Origin: JACCZX01 sp963791315 | GTDB taxonomy: Bacteria > Pseudomonadota > Gammaproteobacteria > Burkholderiales > Burkholderiaceae_F | Direction of reading: 5' to 3' | DNA length: 64,000 bases | NCBI GenBank assembly: GCA_963791315.1 | Contig: CAWBRQ010000007.1 | Coordinates: 496,001-560,000, forward strand | Shown: positions 43,120 through 53,091 of the stretch, in pieces | Layout of the letters: each line of letters begins with the position of its first letter | Numbering within the stretch: position 1 is the stretch's first letter | Program-made: the position numbers and the translations under genes | The notes under the pieces: model-generated | What the model was told of the DNA's origin: nothing | Database searches by the model: none | The model's input: the letters and a program-made list of their open reading frames with translations, nothing else

Positions 43120-43910
43120 ACTGCGACCGCTGCCTTGATGTGCGGATGCGGGTCGTATGCCTCGATCTCGAAGTCTTCGTAGCGATAGTCGAACAGAGAC
43201 CGCGGTTTGCGCTTGATGACAAGCGTCGGGTACGGGCGCGGGGTGCGCGACAACTGCTCGCGCACCTGATCGAAGTGATTGCTGTAGATGTGACAATCGC
43301 CTCCGGTCCAGACAAAGTCGCCGACTTCAAGATCGCACTGCTGCGCGACCATGTGCGTCAGCAAGGCGTAGCTGGCAATGTTGAACGGCACGCCGATAAA
43401 AATGTCGCAGCTGCGCTGGTACAACTGGCACGACAACCTTCCTTGCGCAACGTAGAACTGGAATAGCAGATGACAGGGCGGCAACGCCATCTTCGGAATT
43501 TCGCCGACGTTCCACGCCGAGACAATCAGGCGACGTGAATCCGGGTTCTGCTTGATCTCTCGCAGTACTTGTGAAATCTGATCGATCGTGCCGCCGTCTG
43601 GCGACGGCCATGAGCGCCATTGAACGCCATAGACGGGACCAAGCTCACCATGCTCGTCCGCCCATTCGTCCCAGATCGTGACGCCGTTGTCGCGCAAATA
43701 CTGCACGTTGCTCGATCCTTGCAGGAACCATAGCAACTCATAAATGATCGAGCGCAAGTGCAGCTTCTTGGTCGTGATCAGCGGGAACCCCTGCTGCAGA
43801 TCAAAGCGCATCTGATATCCGAACCAAGAGCGCGTGCCGGTGCCGGTGCGATCGGTTTTTGAAACGCCACGCTCGAAGACGTGGCGCATGAAATCTTCGT
43901 ACTGATGCAT
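43116..43910 (-). CDS. thyA: Thymidylate synthase
   Basis: Converts dUMP to dTMP with methylene-tetrahydrofolate. 264 residues, the exact E. coli length, intact. DRTGTGTRSWFGYQMRFDLQQGFPL, IYELLWFLQGSSN, GVQWRSW, catalytic Cys in ALPPCHLLFQFYV, QLYQRSCDIFIGVPFNIASYALL and DCHIYSNH are all present. Confidence 0.98.
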   Translation of the reverse strand: MHQYEDFMRHVFERGVSKTDRTGTGTRSWFGYQMRFDLQQGFPLITTKKLHLRSIIYELLWFLQGSSNVQYLRDNGVTIWDEWADEHGELGPVYGVQWRSWPSPDGGTIDQISQVLREIKQNPDSRRLIVSAWNVGEIPKMALPPCHLLFQFYVAQGRLSCQLYQRSCDIFIGVPFNIASYALLTHMVAQQCDLEVGDFVWTGGDCHIYSNHFDQVREQLSRTPRPYPTLVIKRKPRSLFDYRYEDFEIEAYDPHPHIKAAVAV

Positions 43911-43931
43911 GAAGGCAATTCTACTGATGCA

Positions 43932-45774
43932 TCAGACAGCGAACTGGAGTGCCGCGAGCCGCGCATAAAGGCCGTCGCTTGCCACGAGTTGATCGTGACG
44001 GCCGATCTCGACGATGCGGCCGTGGTCGAGCACGACGATCCGGTCGACCCGTTGCACGGTGGCGAGCCTGTGCGCAATTACCAGCGTTGTGCGTCCCGAC
44101 ATCGCCGCCTGCAATGCACGCTGCACGATCTGCTCGCTTTCGGCGTCGAGCGCGCTGGTCGCTTCGTCGAGCAGCAGCAGCGGCGCGTTCTTCAGCATCG
44201 CACGCGCTATCGAGATGCGCTGGCGTTGGCCGCCGGACAACCGCACACCGCGCTCGCCGAGAAAGCTGCGATACCCCTCGGGAAGCGCGCGAATGAAATC
44301 GTCGGCGAAGCCGGCACGTGCGGCGGCAATCACTTCATCGTCAGTCGCCGACGGTCTGCCGTAACGGATGTTTTCCATCGCGTCGGCGGAAAAGATCACC
44401 GCGTCCTGCGGCACCAACGCGATGCGCGACCGCAGATCGTCGAGCCGCGCCTCGGTCAGTGCGACGCCGTCAAACCGAATCGCGCCTTCGGCGACTTCGT
44501 AAAAACGCAACAACAGTTGAAAGATCGTCGTCTTGCCGGCACCGGACGGTCCGACCAGCGCCACCGTTTCGCCGGGTTCGACCGCGAGCGAAAGATCGTT
44601 CAATACGGCGACCGTTGGGCGCGATGGATAGCGAAACGTGACGTGATCAAACTCGACCTTCAGTCCGCCGCCGGCGCGCGGCAAGCGTGCGCGGCTGCGC
44701 GGGGTCGGCGATGTCGGACCGCGTCGCAAGCAGTTCCACCAGCCGCTCGGTCGCGCCCGCAGCGCGCACGACCTCGCCCCACACCTCGGCCAGCACTGCG
44801 ACGCTCGATGCAACCAGCATTACGTACAGCACCGATTCCGATAATTCGCCGAGCGAAATGCGGCCGGCGATCACCGACTGCGCGCCCGAATACACGCCGT
44901 AAAGCAGCGAAGCGAACACTCCGATGATCACGAATGCGGTGAGCAGCGAGCGTGCACGAGTGCGCCGTATCGACGTTTCAAACGCGTGCTCGTTGGCGGC
45001 ACCGAAACGTCGGCTTTCGAACGCTTGCTGGGTAAAACTCTGCACGACCGAGATTGCGTTCAGGATCTCACCGGCGATCGCGCTCGAATCGGCAATGCGG
45101 TCCTGGCTCGCGCGTGACAACCTGCGCACGCGCCGTCCAAAAAAAACGGCGGGCAGCACGACCAGCCCGATCACCGCCATCACGATCAGCATCAAGCGCG
45201 GGCTGGTCACGATCAGCATCGTCAAGCCACCGACGAACAGCACCGCGTTGCGCAAGCCCATCGAAACGCTGGAGCCGACGGCAGTCTGGATCACCGTCGT
45301 ATCGGTCGTCAGGCGGGAGAGCACTTCGCCCGTTTTCAGCGTTTCGAAGAACTGCGGGCTTTGCTGCAGGACGTGCGAGTACACAGCAGAGCGCAGGTCG
45401 GCGGTGACGCGCTCGCCGAGCCACGACATCATGAAGTAACGCGATGCAGTAAACACCGCGATGGCGAGCGCCAGCGGAATGAACAGCAGGAACTGGCTTC
45501 GCACCGCAGCCAGTCGTTCACTCGAGTCGCTGACGTTGGCCGCGAAACCATTGTCAACGACGCTTTTAATTGCTGCCGGCAGCGCCAGTGTGGCCGCTGC
45601 CGCCAGCAGCAGGAATATCAGGGCGAGCGCGATCTGCTTCTTGTACGGCCTAAGGAAAGGCAACAGCGACGCGAGCGGGCGCACCGTGCGTGGCGACGAG
45701 GCGGCTCCGATGGGATCAGAAGCAGACGTTGCGGCAGTTGTGCGTAACGTTTGGGTGGAAGGAGCTCCGGTCAT
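43932..45774 (-). CDS. MsbA-type ABC exporter, fused membrane and ATPase domains (one frameshift)
   Basis: About 613 codons. The membrane half has six hydrophobic helices (e.g. IALALIFLLLAAAATLALPA, LFIPLALAIAVFTASRYFMM, LLTAFVIIGVFASLLYGVYSG) and DTTVIQTAVGSSVSMGLRN. A frame change near 44,690 precedes the ATPase: Walker A LVGPSGAGKTTIFQLLLRFY, Q-loop LVPQDAVIFSADAMENIRYG, signature RLSGGQRQRISIARAML, Walker B PLLLLDEATSALDAESE and the switch His in LVIAHRLATV. A homodimeric exporter of lipids or drugs; substrate unknown. It starts the minus-strand run leading to thyA. Confidence 0.92.
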
Positions 45775-45900
45775 GTGCCGCGATACTACCGGCCGCTTGG
45801 CATCGCCTCATGTGTCCGGGCTTGAACGTGATCTGCCGAACGTGTTGTTAGCTAGGCAAGTCCATCTTGTTCGACGACCGCCTTGGACCTGCATCCGCCT

Positions 45901-46302
45901 TTAGCGATCGCCGGACTGTCTGAGCCAACTGAGAGCCGCTTCGAAATTATCAAAGACCTTAACCCACATGCCCCGATTGACTGCGACCGTTTCCCCAAAT
46001 TTTCGCGGATCAAGCACTGGTTCCTGAAGGACGTAAGCGAACTGCGGTTCCCGGGCAATACGATGTTCTCTTACGCATCTCGCAACTGCGTTAGCTGCGA
46101 ACTCACCGTAAATAAAACGTTGGATGACGCTAGGTTCGCCCGTTACCTCGCGTCCATCAACGAGGACACTTCCGATTTTGTGGAGCTCTACTGCATTAAT
46201 AACCTCAAGAAACGTCCTTTCAGCTTCCTCTATCGAAAATTCACCCGTGACAATTACCCGGAGCAATCCTGGTTTACTGCTGATTCTCAGCATCAGACCC
46301 AT
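45901..46302 (-). CDS. STAS-like cytoplasmic protein, unknown
   Basis: 133 residues. VIVTGEFSIEEAERTFLEVINAV, KIGSVLVDGREVTGEPSVIQRF and WVKVFDNFEAALSWL suggest an alpha/beta STAS/SpoIIAA-like fold, as in single-domain proteins near regulatory genes. No phosphorylatable Ser can be named with confidence. Base composition is visibly less GC-rich than the neighbours, hinting at transfer. The start may be the fourth residue (MLRISSKPG). A reading frame on the other strand looks less protein-like. Confidence 0.65.
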   Translation of the reverse strand: MGLMLRISSKPGLLRVIVTGEFSIEEAERTFLEVINAVELHKIGSVLVDGREVTGEPSVIQRFIYGEFAANAVARCVREHRIAREPQFAYVLQEPVLDPRKFGETVAVNRGMWVKVFDNFEAALSWLRQSGDR

Positions 46303-46517
46303 TTCTTGTAGGTCTCCAGCGCGGCGCTTTCAACGTCGTCGCACATCAGCCGCAGGACAGTCAGAACCATAGGTCTCGTACACGGGCGATTATCGCTTCG
46401 TGGATCTTCCCATCCACCGAGGCCGTCGAAGTGGTCGGATCTGCGAAATGTTTTCACCAGGAGATCGAACGTGTGTTCATTAGATCAGGTTTAGGCTAGA
46501 ACTCATGCAAACCATCG
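46303..46517. other. 215-nt gap with only a minimal possible ORF
   Basis: Nothing strong. On the minus strand a 25-codon frame (MVLTVLRLMCDDVESAALET, ending KKWV) runs into the STAS-like start; no support beyond its existence. Confidence 0.4.
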
Positions 46518-47592
46518 CTACAGTCGAATCGGTGCAACGTAGCCGGTCATCTCAAGATAACCACGTCCAACGGGTTTGTCATTTTCAAGGAGCCGACTGG
46601 CACCCTCCCAGTAGACGGCGCCGGTGCTCGCTCGCGAGTCGAGCTCCTGGTCGTCCATCAGTGGTTGCGTAGTGAACGTTCGATCGCCGATGCGCACTTG
46701 CTGCGCTACTGGCCAAGTGGCGCGCGTGCGCGGTGACGTCCACTTGGCGATTGTTGAAAAGCCAACCTCGTGCGGTGGGAATGTTCGCGTCGTACCGCCA
46801 CGCGGTCGCAGCGACGCATAGGCATACAGCGGCTCTGAACTCGATTGCTGACCGCGAATCGAGAACGCGGTGAGCGCACCACCGTCGTCCAAGTTCATGC
46901 CGATCCAGTCCCAGCCTGAAGCCTCGTCGGCGAGCACCGCGCTCGACCATTCGTGATCGAGCCACGCAGCGCCAGTGCGTTCCTCACGCTTGCCGTCTCG
47001 CGTGACGGAAGCGCGCACCGACAGATGAGGCTGAGAATAGTAGTAACTGGCTTGCGTCGCGAGCGAACCCTTGCGTGAGTAACCGGCTTCGCCCTGTAGC
47101 AACAGCGGTTGCGTCGGTTGCGCATCGAGCTCGAGCGTAAAGCCGCGTGCCGCAACGATTCCACGATAGGTGCCATTTGGCGAACGCGATAGGCGCCAGC
47201 GATCGATCAGAACGTCGGTGTCCTCGGTCGAGACCGACACTGCGCCAAATCCCGCGCGCGCAACACGCTCGTCGTGCAGCAGCGTGCCGCGTGCGGGGTC
47301 GGCGATCGCCGCGTGCGCGATCTACCAGCTGCTTGGCGGCGAACGCGCTTGGGTTGGCCGGATCGATTGTTGTGCGTGTCCTGAAGAACGTGACCTGAAA
47401 GCCGATGGGTGTCGGTGAACCATCGAGCCAGCCGGTCATGTACCACCACTCGGTTCGATACTCGGAATGCGCGCCGTGGTCGCGCGGAAAAACTAACTCG
47501 CGCGGAAACACGCTCGCGTACTGCACCTGTGCTGATGCGCGAATCGACGCCAGTGCCCCCACCGCAAGTATCAGCGCGCGACGCGACACCAT
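46518..47592 (-). CDS. Lipocalin-like (AttH / carotenoid 1,2-hydratase-type) secreted protein (one frameshift)
   Basis: About 357 codons. Signal peptide MVSRRALILAVGALASIRASAQ, then FPRDHGAHSEYRTEWWYMTGWLDG and IGFQVTFFRTR, the hallmark of the CrtC/AttH family. After a frame change near 47,310: FTLELDAQPTQPLLLQGEAGYSRKG, YYYSQPHLSVRA, GAAWLDHEWSS and GWDWIGMNLDDGGALTAFSIRG. Its ATG overlaps the permease stop by one base. The ATPase-permease-lipocalin set parallels the attEFGH-type arrangement. Function in carotenoid metabolism is unlikely, as no carotenoid genes are near. Confidence 0.88.
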
Positions 47593-50132
47593 TACCAGTC
47601 CTGGCTGACCGCGCGCACGGCATCGATCGAGACCGCGCGCTTTCCCGCCAGCACCGCAGTAGCTACTGCTGCCGCCATCAGAGAGAACATCAAACCAGCG
47701 ATCAATCCTTGCGGCGCGTTGAAGTCCATCGTCCAGTTAAACGACTGTGGATTGATCACCTCTATCAAGACTATCGACACTACAAGTCCGGTCGCCAGCC
47801 CTACTGCGATGGCAAGCGCAGTCAGCAGCGCGCCTTCGAATGCAAGCATCTGCAGGATCTGCCGCCGTGTCAGCCCGATATGACGCAGCATGCCGAACTC
47901 GCGAGTTCGTGCAATCGCCTGCGACGAAAACGTTGCGGCGATTCCGACCAGGCCAATGACGATGGCCGCAATTTCAAGGACGTAGGTGACTGCAAAGCTG
48001 CGGTCGAAGATGCGCAGGCTGAGCTCGCGAATCTCACCGGTCTCGGCAAATTCCACCGCGGGCGATTCGATCTGTGCGCGCAGGTCGGCAATCACGCGAC
48101 TCGCAGCGACACCGGGCTTCAGCCACAAGCCCGCGTCGGTCACGGTGTTGTCCCCAGTCAACGCCTGATAGTCGGACGCGCGCATCGCGATCGCGCCAAA
48201 CTGGCGCGCATAGTCGCGCCACACACCGACGACGGTGAAGGATTGCGCGTGACCTGCTAGGGGCACTTGCACGACCTGACCGACGCGCATGCCGTAAATG
48301 TCAACCATGGGTTCGCTGATCCAGATCGGGGGAGGCATCCCTTCCTTCCACGGTGTCGACGCACCCGTCAGAGGCAACGTAGCACCAGGATTTGCAACGT
48401 CGATCGGTCGCGCGGTCAATGTCACCTGCGCACGCAAAGGGTCGAGTTGCAATCGGACAGCGCGCGAGAAGTCCGCTCGCTCCACGTCCGGGTGCGACCG
48501 GATGCGCTCGATATCCGCCGCCGAGAAAAATGCGGTCGACGCTCCCGGCGCAGCGCGCACATAAAGTTGCGCCGGCAGAATGCGCGTCAGCCAGTCATCG
48601 ACCGACTCGCGAAAGCTCGCGACCATCGTCGCCATCGCGATCATCAGCGCAAAGCTCGCGACGATGCCGGCCATGCCAATCGCAGCGAAACTCGGCGCCT
48701 GCGCTATGCGAGTCACAGCAAGCAACAGCGTCGGAGGCCCTTGCGCCTGTTCCAGGTAGCGCGCGAGTGGCTCGAACACCGAGCGCGCGATTCTGGTCTG
48801 CAGCGCAATCGAACCGATCAGCACCGCAGCGATTGCGGCGTAGCCGAACAGCGGAATGCCGTTGATCGCCGGCAACGCGACCAGCACCGCGGCCGACCCC
48901 AGCAGCGCGATGCCGGGCCATGCGCGGCTCAGCGGCTTGTGCGCGTCTTCCTCCGCACCGGCTTTCATCGCGAGCGCGGGGGACGTGCGTGCAGCGTCGC
49001 GCGCGGGCAACCAGCTTCCGGCAATCGACGCAGCGAGGCCGAGTGCGAAAAAAGCGGCGAGTGAAGCTGCCGAGTATTCGACTTCGGGCTGCGTGCCCGA
49101 AAAAAAGCCACTGCCCAGATCGCCGCCAAGCAGTTGCAGACTTAATGTTGCAAGTGCCGCTCCGAGCGCGAGTCCGAGCGCACTGCCGACCGCACCAAGC
49201 AATAGTGCTTCGCCGATCAACAGCCATTGAACCTCGCGCGCGGTAACACCGCTTACGCGCAGAAAGGCCAGCTGCGCGCGCCGCGCAATCGTTGCCTGCG
49301 CCTGCAGCGACAGCACGAGGAAGGCACCGGTAAACAGTGCCACCAGCGCAAGCACGTTAAGGTTGACGCGATAGGCGCGCGACAGATTCGACACGCGCGT
49401 CGTTTCGGTGTCGCTACTCGTCAACGCGACACCGGGCGGCAGTGCGAGCGATTGCGCCACCGACGCCGGCGAAATGCCAGGCGCGAGCTTTAGGTCGATG
49501 CGCGTCAGCGTCCCGAGTCGATCGAGGCGCCATTGCGCAAAGCCGAGATCCATCACGCCGATCAATTGTTCGGCGCTCGCACCGGGCACCGTCCCCACGA
49601 CCTTGATCGCAACGACGCGGTCCGTGACTTGCACGCGCAAGACATCGCCGACGCCAAGCTTGAACTTTTGCAATGCCGCGGGTGAAAGAAAGATTCCGTC
49701 GTCGATCAGCGCAAAACGCGAGTCAGCGGCTGAATCGCTGCGCGCAGGCGCTGGAAGCAGGTTCGACGACAACGCTGCCGCGCGAAAAGCATCCAACCCG
49801 ACGATCGTCAGCAGCGGCGCTGTCTCGGCACCGGTGCCGAGAACTGCCGCACTGACGCTGAGTCGCGGGCTTGCAAGCTCGACCGAAGGATGCGCGATCA
49901 CACGCTCGAGCAGACGATCATCGAATCCCGCGGTCGAGCCGGTAATCGAGGCATCGGCCTGCCCAGTCGCGGAACGCACCGCGGAGGAGAACTCGTTCAG
50001 CGCCGATGAGTTGATCAGCTGCACTGCGTAACCGAGCGCTACGCCGACAGCGATGGCAATGACCTGCACCAGTGTGCGCAGCCGATGCTGGCGCGCGTAT
50101 CCGGCGATCACATGCCATGCTAGCCACAGCAT
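47592..50132 (-). CDS. Large FtsX-type ABC permease
   Basis: 846 residues, intact. First helix VQVIAIAVGVALGYAVQLI, a periplasmic domain, then four helices around residues 260-400 (VNLNVLALVALFTGAFLVLS, LIGEALLLGAVGSALGLALG), a linker, a second periplasmic domain, and a C-terminal FtsX block (LEIAAIVIGLVGIAATFSSQ, FEGALLTALAIAVGLATGLV, LIAGLMFSLMAAAVATAVLA). EFGMLRHIGLTRRQILQMLAFEGALL is the coupling-helix region. This duplicated FtsX architecture is typical of exporters or lipoprotein-release systems. It follows its ATPase gene by two bases. Confidence 0.9.
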   Translation of the reverse strand: MLWLAWHVIAGYARQHRLRTLVQVIAIAVGVALGYAVQLINSSALNEFSSAVRSATGQADASITGSTAGFDDRLLERVIAHPSVELASPRLSVSAAVLGTGAETAPLLTIVGLDAFRAAALSSNLLPAPARSDSAADSRFALIDDGIFLSPAALQKFKLGVGDVLRVQVTDRVVAIKVVGTVPGASAEQLIGVMDLGFAQWRLDRLGTLTRIDLKLAPGISPASVAQSLALPPGVALTSSDTETTRVSNLSRAYRVNLNVLALVALFTGAFLVLSLQAQATIARRAQLAFLRVSGVTAREVQWLLIGEALLLGAVGSALGLALGAALATLSLQLLGGDLGSGFFSGTQPEVEYSAASLAAFFALGLAASIAGSWLPARDAARTSPALAMKAGAEEDAHKPLSRAWPGIALLGSAAVLVALPAINGIPLFGYAAIAAVLIGSIALQTRIARSVFEPLARYLEQAQGPPTLLLAVTRIAQAPSFAAIGMAGIVASFALMIAMATMVASFRESVDDWLTRILPAQLYVRAAPGASTAFFSAADIERIRSHPDVERADFSRAVRLQLDPLRAQVTLTARPIDVANPGATLPLTGASTPWKEGMPPPIWISEPMVDIYGMRVGQVVQVPLAGHAQSFTVVGVWRDYARQFGAIAMRASDYQALTGDNTVTDAGLWLKPGVAASRVIADLRAQIESPAVEFAETGEIRELSLRIFDRSFAVTYVLEIAAIVIGLVGIAATFSSQAIARTREFGMLRHIGLTRRQILQMLAFEGALLTALAIAVGLATGLVVSIVLIEVINPQSFNWTMDFNAPQGLIAGLMFSLMAAAVATAVLAGKRAVSIDAVRAVSQDW

Positions 50133-50134
50133 CG

Positions 50135-50793
50135 TCAGGCTCGCGGCCGCAAGCGGCCGTGTTCGAGCACGAGGACGCGATCCGCAGACACGGCTGCTGC
50201 CTCCGAGTGCGTGACCAGAACGCCACCCGCGCCGCGCGATCGAATCTCATGCGCCAGCCGCGTGAGTACGGTATGCGCAGTGTCCGGATCGAGATTGCCG
50301 GTCGGCTCGTCGGCAAGTACCAGCGCCGGCCGATGAACGAGCGCACGCGCAAGCGCGATCCGCTGCAGCTCACCTCCCGACAGCTCGCGCGGCATGCTCA
50401 TGCCGCGATCACCCAGGCCGACTGCCGTCAGCAACTCCGCAACACGCTCTGCGCGCGCCAGGCGCTCCACGCTTAGTAACACCAGCGGCAGCTCGACATT
50501 CTGTGCAACCGTCAGATGCGGCAGGATATGAAATGACTGGAAGACGAAACCGATTTTCGCGCGCCGTGTGAGCGTGCGCTGCTCGTCGTTCATTGCGCCA
50601 GGTCGGCACCGTCGACGATGACGCTGCCGGCGTCCGGTTGCTCGAGCCCCGCGATCAGATTGAGCAGCGTCGACTTGCCCGAGCCCGACTCGCCGACAAT
50701 TGCCACGTACTCGCCGGCTGCGACGTTGAGGGCAAGCTCATCGAGGACCGTGCGCGTACCGAACCGCTTGACCAAACCTTCGACCACCAGCAT
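50135..50793 (-). CDS. LolD/AttE-type ABC ATPase (frameshifted)
   Basis: About 219 codons. Walker A VGESGSGKSTLLNLIAGLEQ, Q-loop GFVFQSFHILPHLT, signature LSGGELQRIALARALV, Walker B ALVLADEPTGNLD and the His switch in VLVTHSEAAAV. A one-base deletion near 50,590 (GCGCAATGAAC) puts a stop between Walker A and the Q-loop. Two separate genes can be ruled out, since each half alone could not hydrolyse ATP. Partner of the adjacent FtsX permease; macrolide-exporter subclass by motif. Confidence 0.9.
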
Positions 50794-50829
50794 GCATGGA
50801 TTCTACGGAGCCATGCGCTGCCCGCTCGC

Positions 50830-50835
50830 TACAAT
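50830..50835 (+). promoter_or_regulatory. Likely -10 element of the threonine dehydratase gene
   Basis: TACAAT in the context CGCTACAATCCTG, about 26 bases before the TTG start; no good -35 is visible 17 bases upstream. It matters because it places transcription start downstream of an in-frame ATG at 50,813, which is thus unlikely to be the translation start. Confidence 0.5.
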
Positions 50836-50860
50836 CCTGCCCCCCACCTGGCGATCTCCA

Positions 50861-52078
50861 TTGGACGACATCACAGTCACCTTCGACGACATCATCGCGG
50901 CGCATGCGCGCATTGCCGGTCATGTCGAAATCACGCCGTGTTTGCATTCGCAGACGTTGTCGCAAATTACCGGCGCCGAGGTTTATCTGAAGTTTGAAAA
51001 TCTGCAGTTCACGTCGTCGTTTAAGGAGCGAGGTGCGCTGAACAAGCTGTCATTGCTGTCACCGCAGCAGCGCGCCAAGGGTGTGATTGCGGTGTCAGCC
51101 GGCAATCATGCGCAAGGTGTCGCGTATCACGCGCAGCGGCTCGGTGTTCCCGCAGTGATCGTGATGCCGCGTTTTTCGCCGATGGTCAAGATCGAGCGCA
51201 CACGCGGTTTCGGTGCGGAAGTCGTGCTATGCGGGGACACGTTCGACGATGCAAAGGCCGAAGCCGCGCGCCTCGCGCGCTCGCGCGCGCTCACGATGCT
51301 GCATCCGTACGACGATGTCGACGTGATCGCAGGGCAGGGCACGATCGCACTCGAGATGTTCGCGCAACAACCGGAGATTGATTCTCTGTGCGTTGCGATT
51401 GGCGGCGGCGGATTGATCTCTGGCATCGCAATCGCCGCGCATCGCCTGAAGCCTTCGATCGATATCGTCGGCGTGCAGACCGAACAGTTCCCGTCGATGT
51501 ATGCGGCGTTCAAGGGCATCGAGATGCCATCGGCCAATGCGACGCTGGCCGAAGGGATCGCGGTGAAGCAGCCGGGCGATCTGACCGTGCAAATCGTCAA
51601 AAAGCTGGTCGATGATGTCGTGCTGGTCTCTGAAGGCGATATCGAGCAGGCGATCGTGATGCTGCTCGAAATCGAGAAAACCGTCGTCGAAGGCGCCGGA
51701 GCAACCGGGCTGGCTGCGATGATGCGGCATCGCGAGCGGTTCGCTGGCCGCAAAGTCGGGCTGATCCTGTGCGGCGGCAACATCGACCCCATGGTGCTGG
51801 CCGACATTATCGAACGCGGCATGGTTCGTGCTGGTCGTCTGGCTCGCATCCGGGTGCATACGCGTGACGTACCGGGCGAGTTGGCACGAGTGGCCACATT
51901 GATTGGCCAGGTGGGAGCGAATATTGAGGAGGTCGAGCATCAACGGGCGTTCACGACATTGCCGGTGCAGAATGCCGAGCTCGAATTCGTGCTGCAGACG
52001 CGCAGCCCGGAACACATCGACGAAGTGCTGCGGACTTTGAATGCCGCGGGGCTTCATGCCACCACGCATCCCTATTAG
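50861..52078 (+). CDS. Threonine ammonia-lyase (dehydratase), catabolic-type with ACT domain
   Basis: 405 residues, intact; PLP enzyme making 2-oxobutanoate from threonine. TPCLHSQTLSQITGAEVYLKFENLQFTSSFKERGALNKL has the PLP lysine in SSFKERGA; SAGNHAQGVAYHA, GGGGLISGIAIAA (phosphate loop) and VEGAGATGLAAM follow; CGGNIDPMVL holds the residue next to the PLP ring nitrogen. A single C-terminal ACT-like domain (RIRVHTRDVPGELARVATLI) ends the chain; biosynthetic IlvA is longer with two. TTG start chosen because of the upstream -10 position; ATG at 50,813 is the alternative. Confidence 0.88.
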   Translation: MDDITVTFDDIIAAHARIAGHVEITPCLHSQTLSQITGAEVYLKFENLQFTSSFKERGALNKLSLLSPQQRAKGVIAVSAGNHAQGVAYHAQRLGVPAVIVMPRFSPMVKIERTRGFGAEVVLCGDTFDDAKAEAARLARSRALTMLHPYDDVDVIAGQGTIALEMFAQQPEIDSLCVAIGGGGLISGIAIAAHRLKPSIDIVGVQTEQFPSMYAAFKGIEMPSANATLAEGIAVKQPGDLTVQIVKKLVDDVVLVSEGDIEQAIVMLLEIEKTVVEGAGATGLAAMMRHRERFAGRKVGLILCGGNIDPMVLADIIERGMVRAGRLARIRVHTRDVPGELARVATLIGQVGANIEEVEHQRAFTTLPVQNAELEFVLQTRSPEHIDEVLRTLNAAGLHATTHPY

Positions 52079-52098
52079 TCGACTGACGAAGGTCCATC

Positions 52099-53082
52099 AT
52101 GGTTCCTGATGAAGTCCTTGCGCCGCCGCGATCAGCTCCGGAATTTATCGATCTGTTGGCCGCGACGATCGATCCGCGCGCAGAGCTCACCGAAGCGCTG
52201 CTGCGGACGCGTGCCTCGATCCCGCCAAAATATTTTTATGACTCGCTTGGATCGCGGCTGTTCGAGGCGATCTGCGAGCTGCCGGAGTATCCGCTGATGC
52301 GCACCGAGCGTGCGATTGTCGATGCCCATGTGCACGAGATCGCTGCACGCATCGGAACCGGCAGTGTGCTGATTGATCTGGGTGCCGGCAACTGCGAAAA
52401 AGCCGAGCGTTTGTTCGGCTGGCTTGCGCCGACGCAATACGTTGCGATTGATATCGCCGCCGATTTCCTGCGCGAGCGGCTCAACGTGCTGGCGGAGCGT
52501 AATCCGCAACATTCGATACTCGGAATCGCGCAGGATTTCACGCAGTCCATTCGTGCTTCCGGCGGAAGTTGCCGACGGTGCCCGCACTCTGTTCTACCCG
52601 GGCTCGTCGATCGGCAACTTCGCGCCCGACGCGGCGTTCGCATTCTTGCAACGCACGCGTGAAGCTTGTGGCGCACGACGGCCATCTGCTGCTCGGGGCC
52701 GATCTCGTCAAAGACAAAGCGCTGCTCGATCTTGCCTATGGCGATCCGTTGGGCGTGACCGCGGCGTTCAACCTGAACGTGCTGCGCAACGTCAATGCAG
52801 TTACTGTGCAGTGACTTCAATGTCGCCGACTGGCGCCACGTCGCGTTCTTCAATTCCGAGCGCTCGCGCGTCGAGATGCACGTCGAAGCACGTCACGATC
52901 TAATGGTGCGCTGGCCGAGCGCCGAACGCGCGTTCACCTCCGGCGAACGCATTCACACTGAGAACTCTTACAAGTACACGCCAGACACGCTGCGCCAGAT
53001 GCTCAAACGCGCAGGCTATGCGTGGGTGGCGCTATATACCGATGACGCGGGCGGCTTTGCGGTCGCGCTGGCTGGCGCATAA
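52099..53082 (+). CDS. egtD: L-histidine N-alpha-methyltransferase (frameshifted)
   Basis: SAM-dependent trimethylation of histidine to hercynine, first step of ergothioneine synthesis; about 327 codons. PPKYFYDSLGSRLFEAICELPEYPLMRTERAIV, VLIDLGAGNCEKAERLF (SAM site), YVAIDIAADFLRERL; then LFYPGSSIGNF in a second frame, HLLLGADLVKD and AFNLNVLRNVN in a third, and NSERSRVEMHVEARHD, FTSGERIHTENSYKYT in the last. Frame changes near 52,555, 52,660 and 52,800. GAAGG precedes the ATG. It converges on egtB with an 8-nt gap. Confidence 0.92.
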
Positions 53083-53091
53083 GGTGCCGAA

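Noticed and set aside
45883..46311. 142-residue plus-strand frame over the STAS-like gene
   Set aside because: The minus-strand frame has coherent alpha/beta sequence; the plus-strand one does not.
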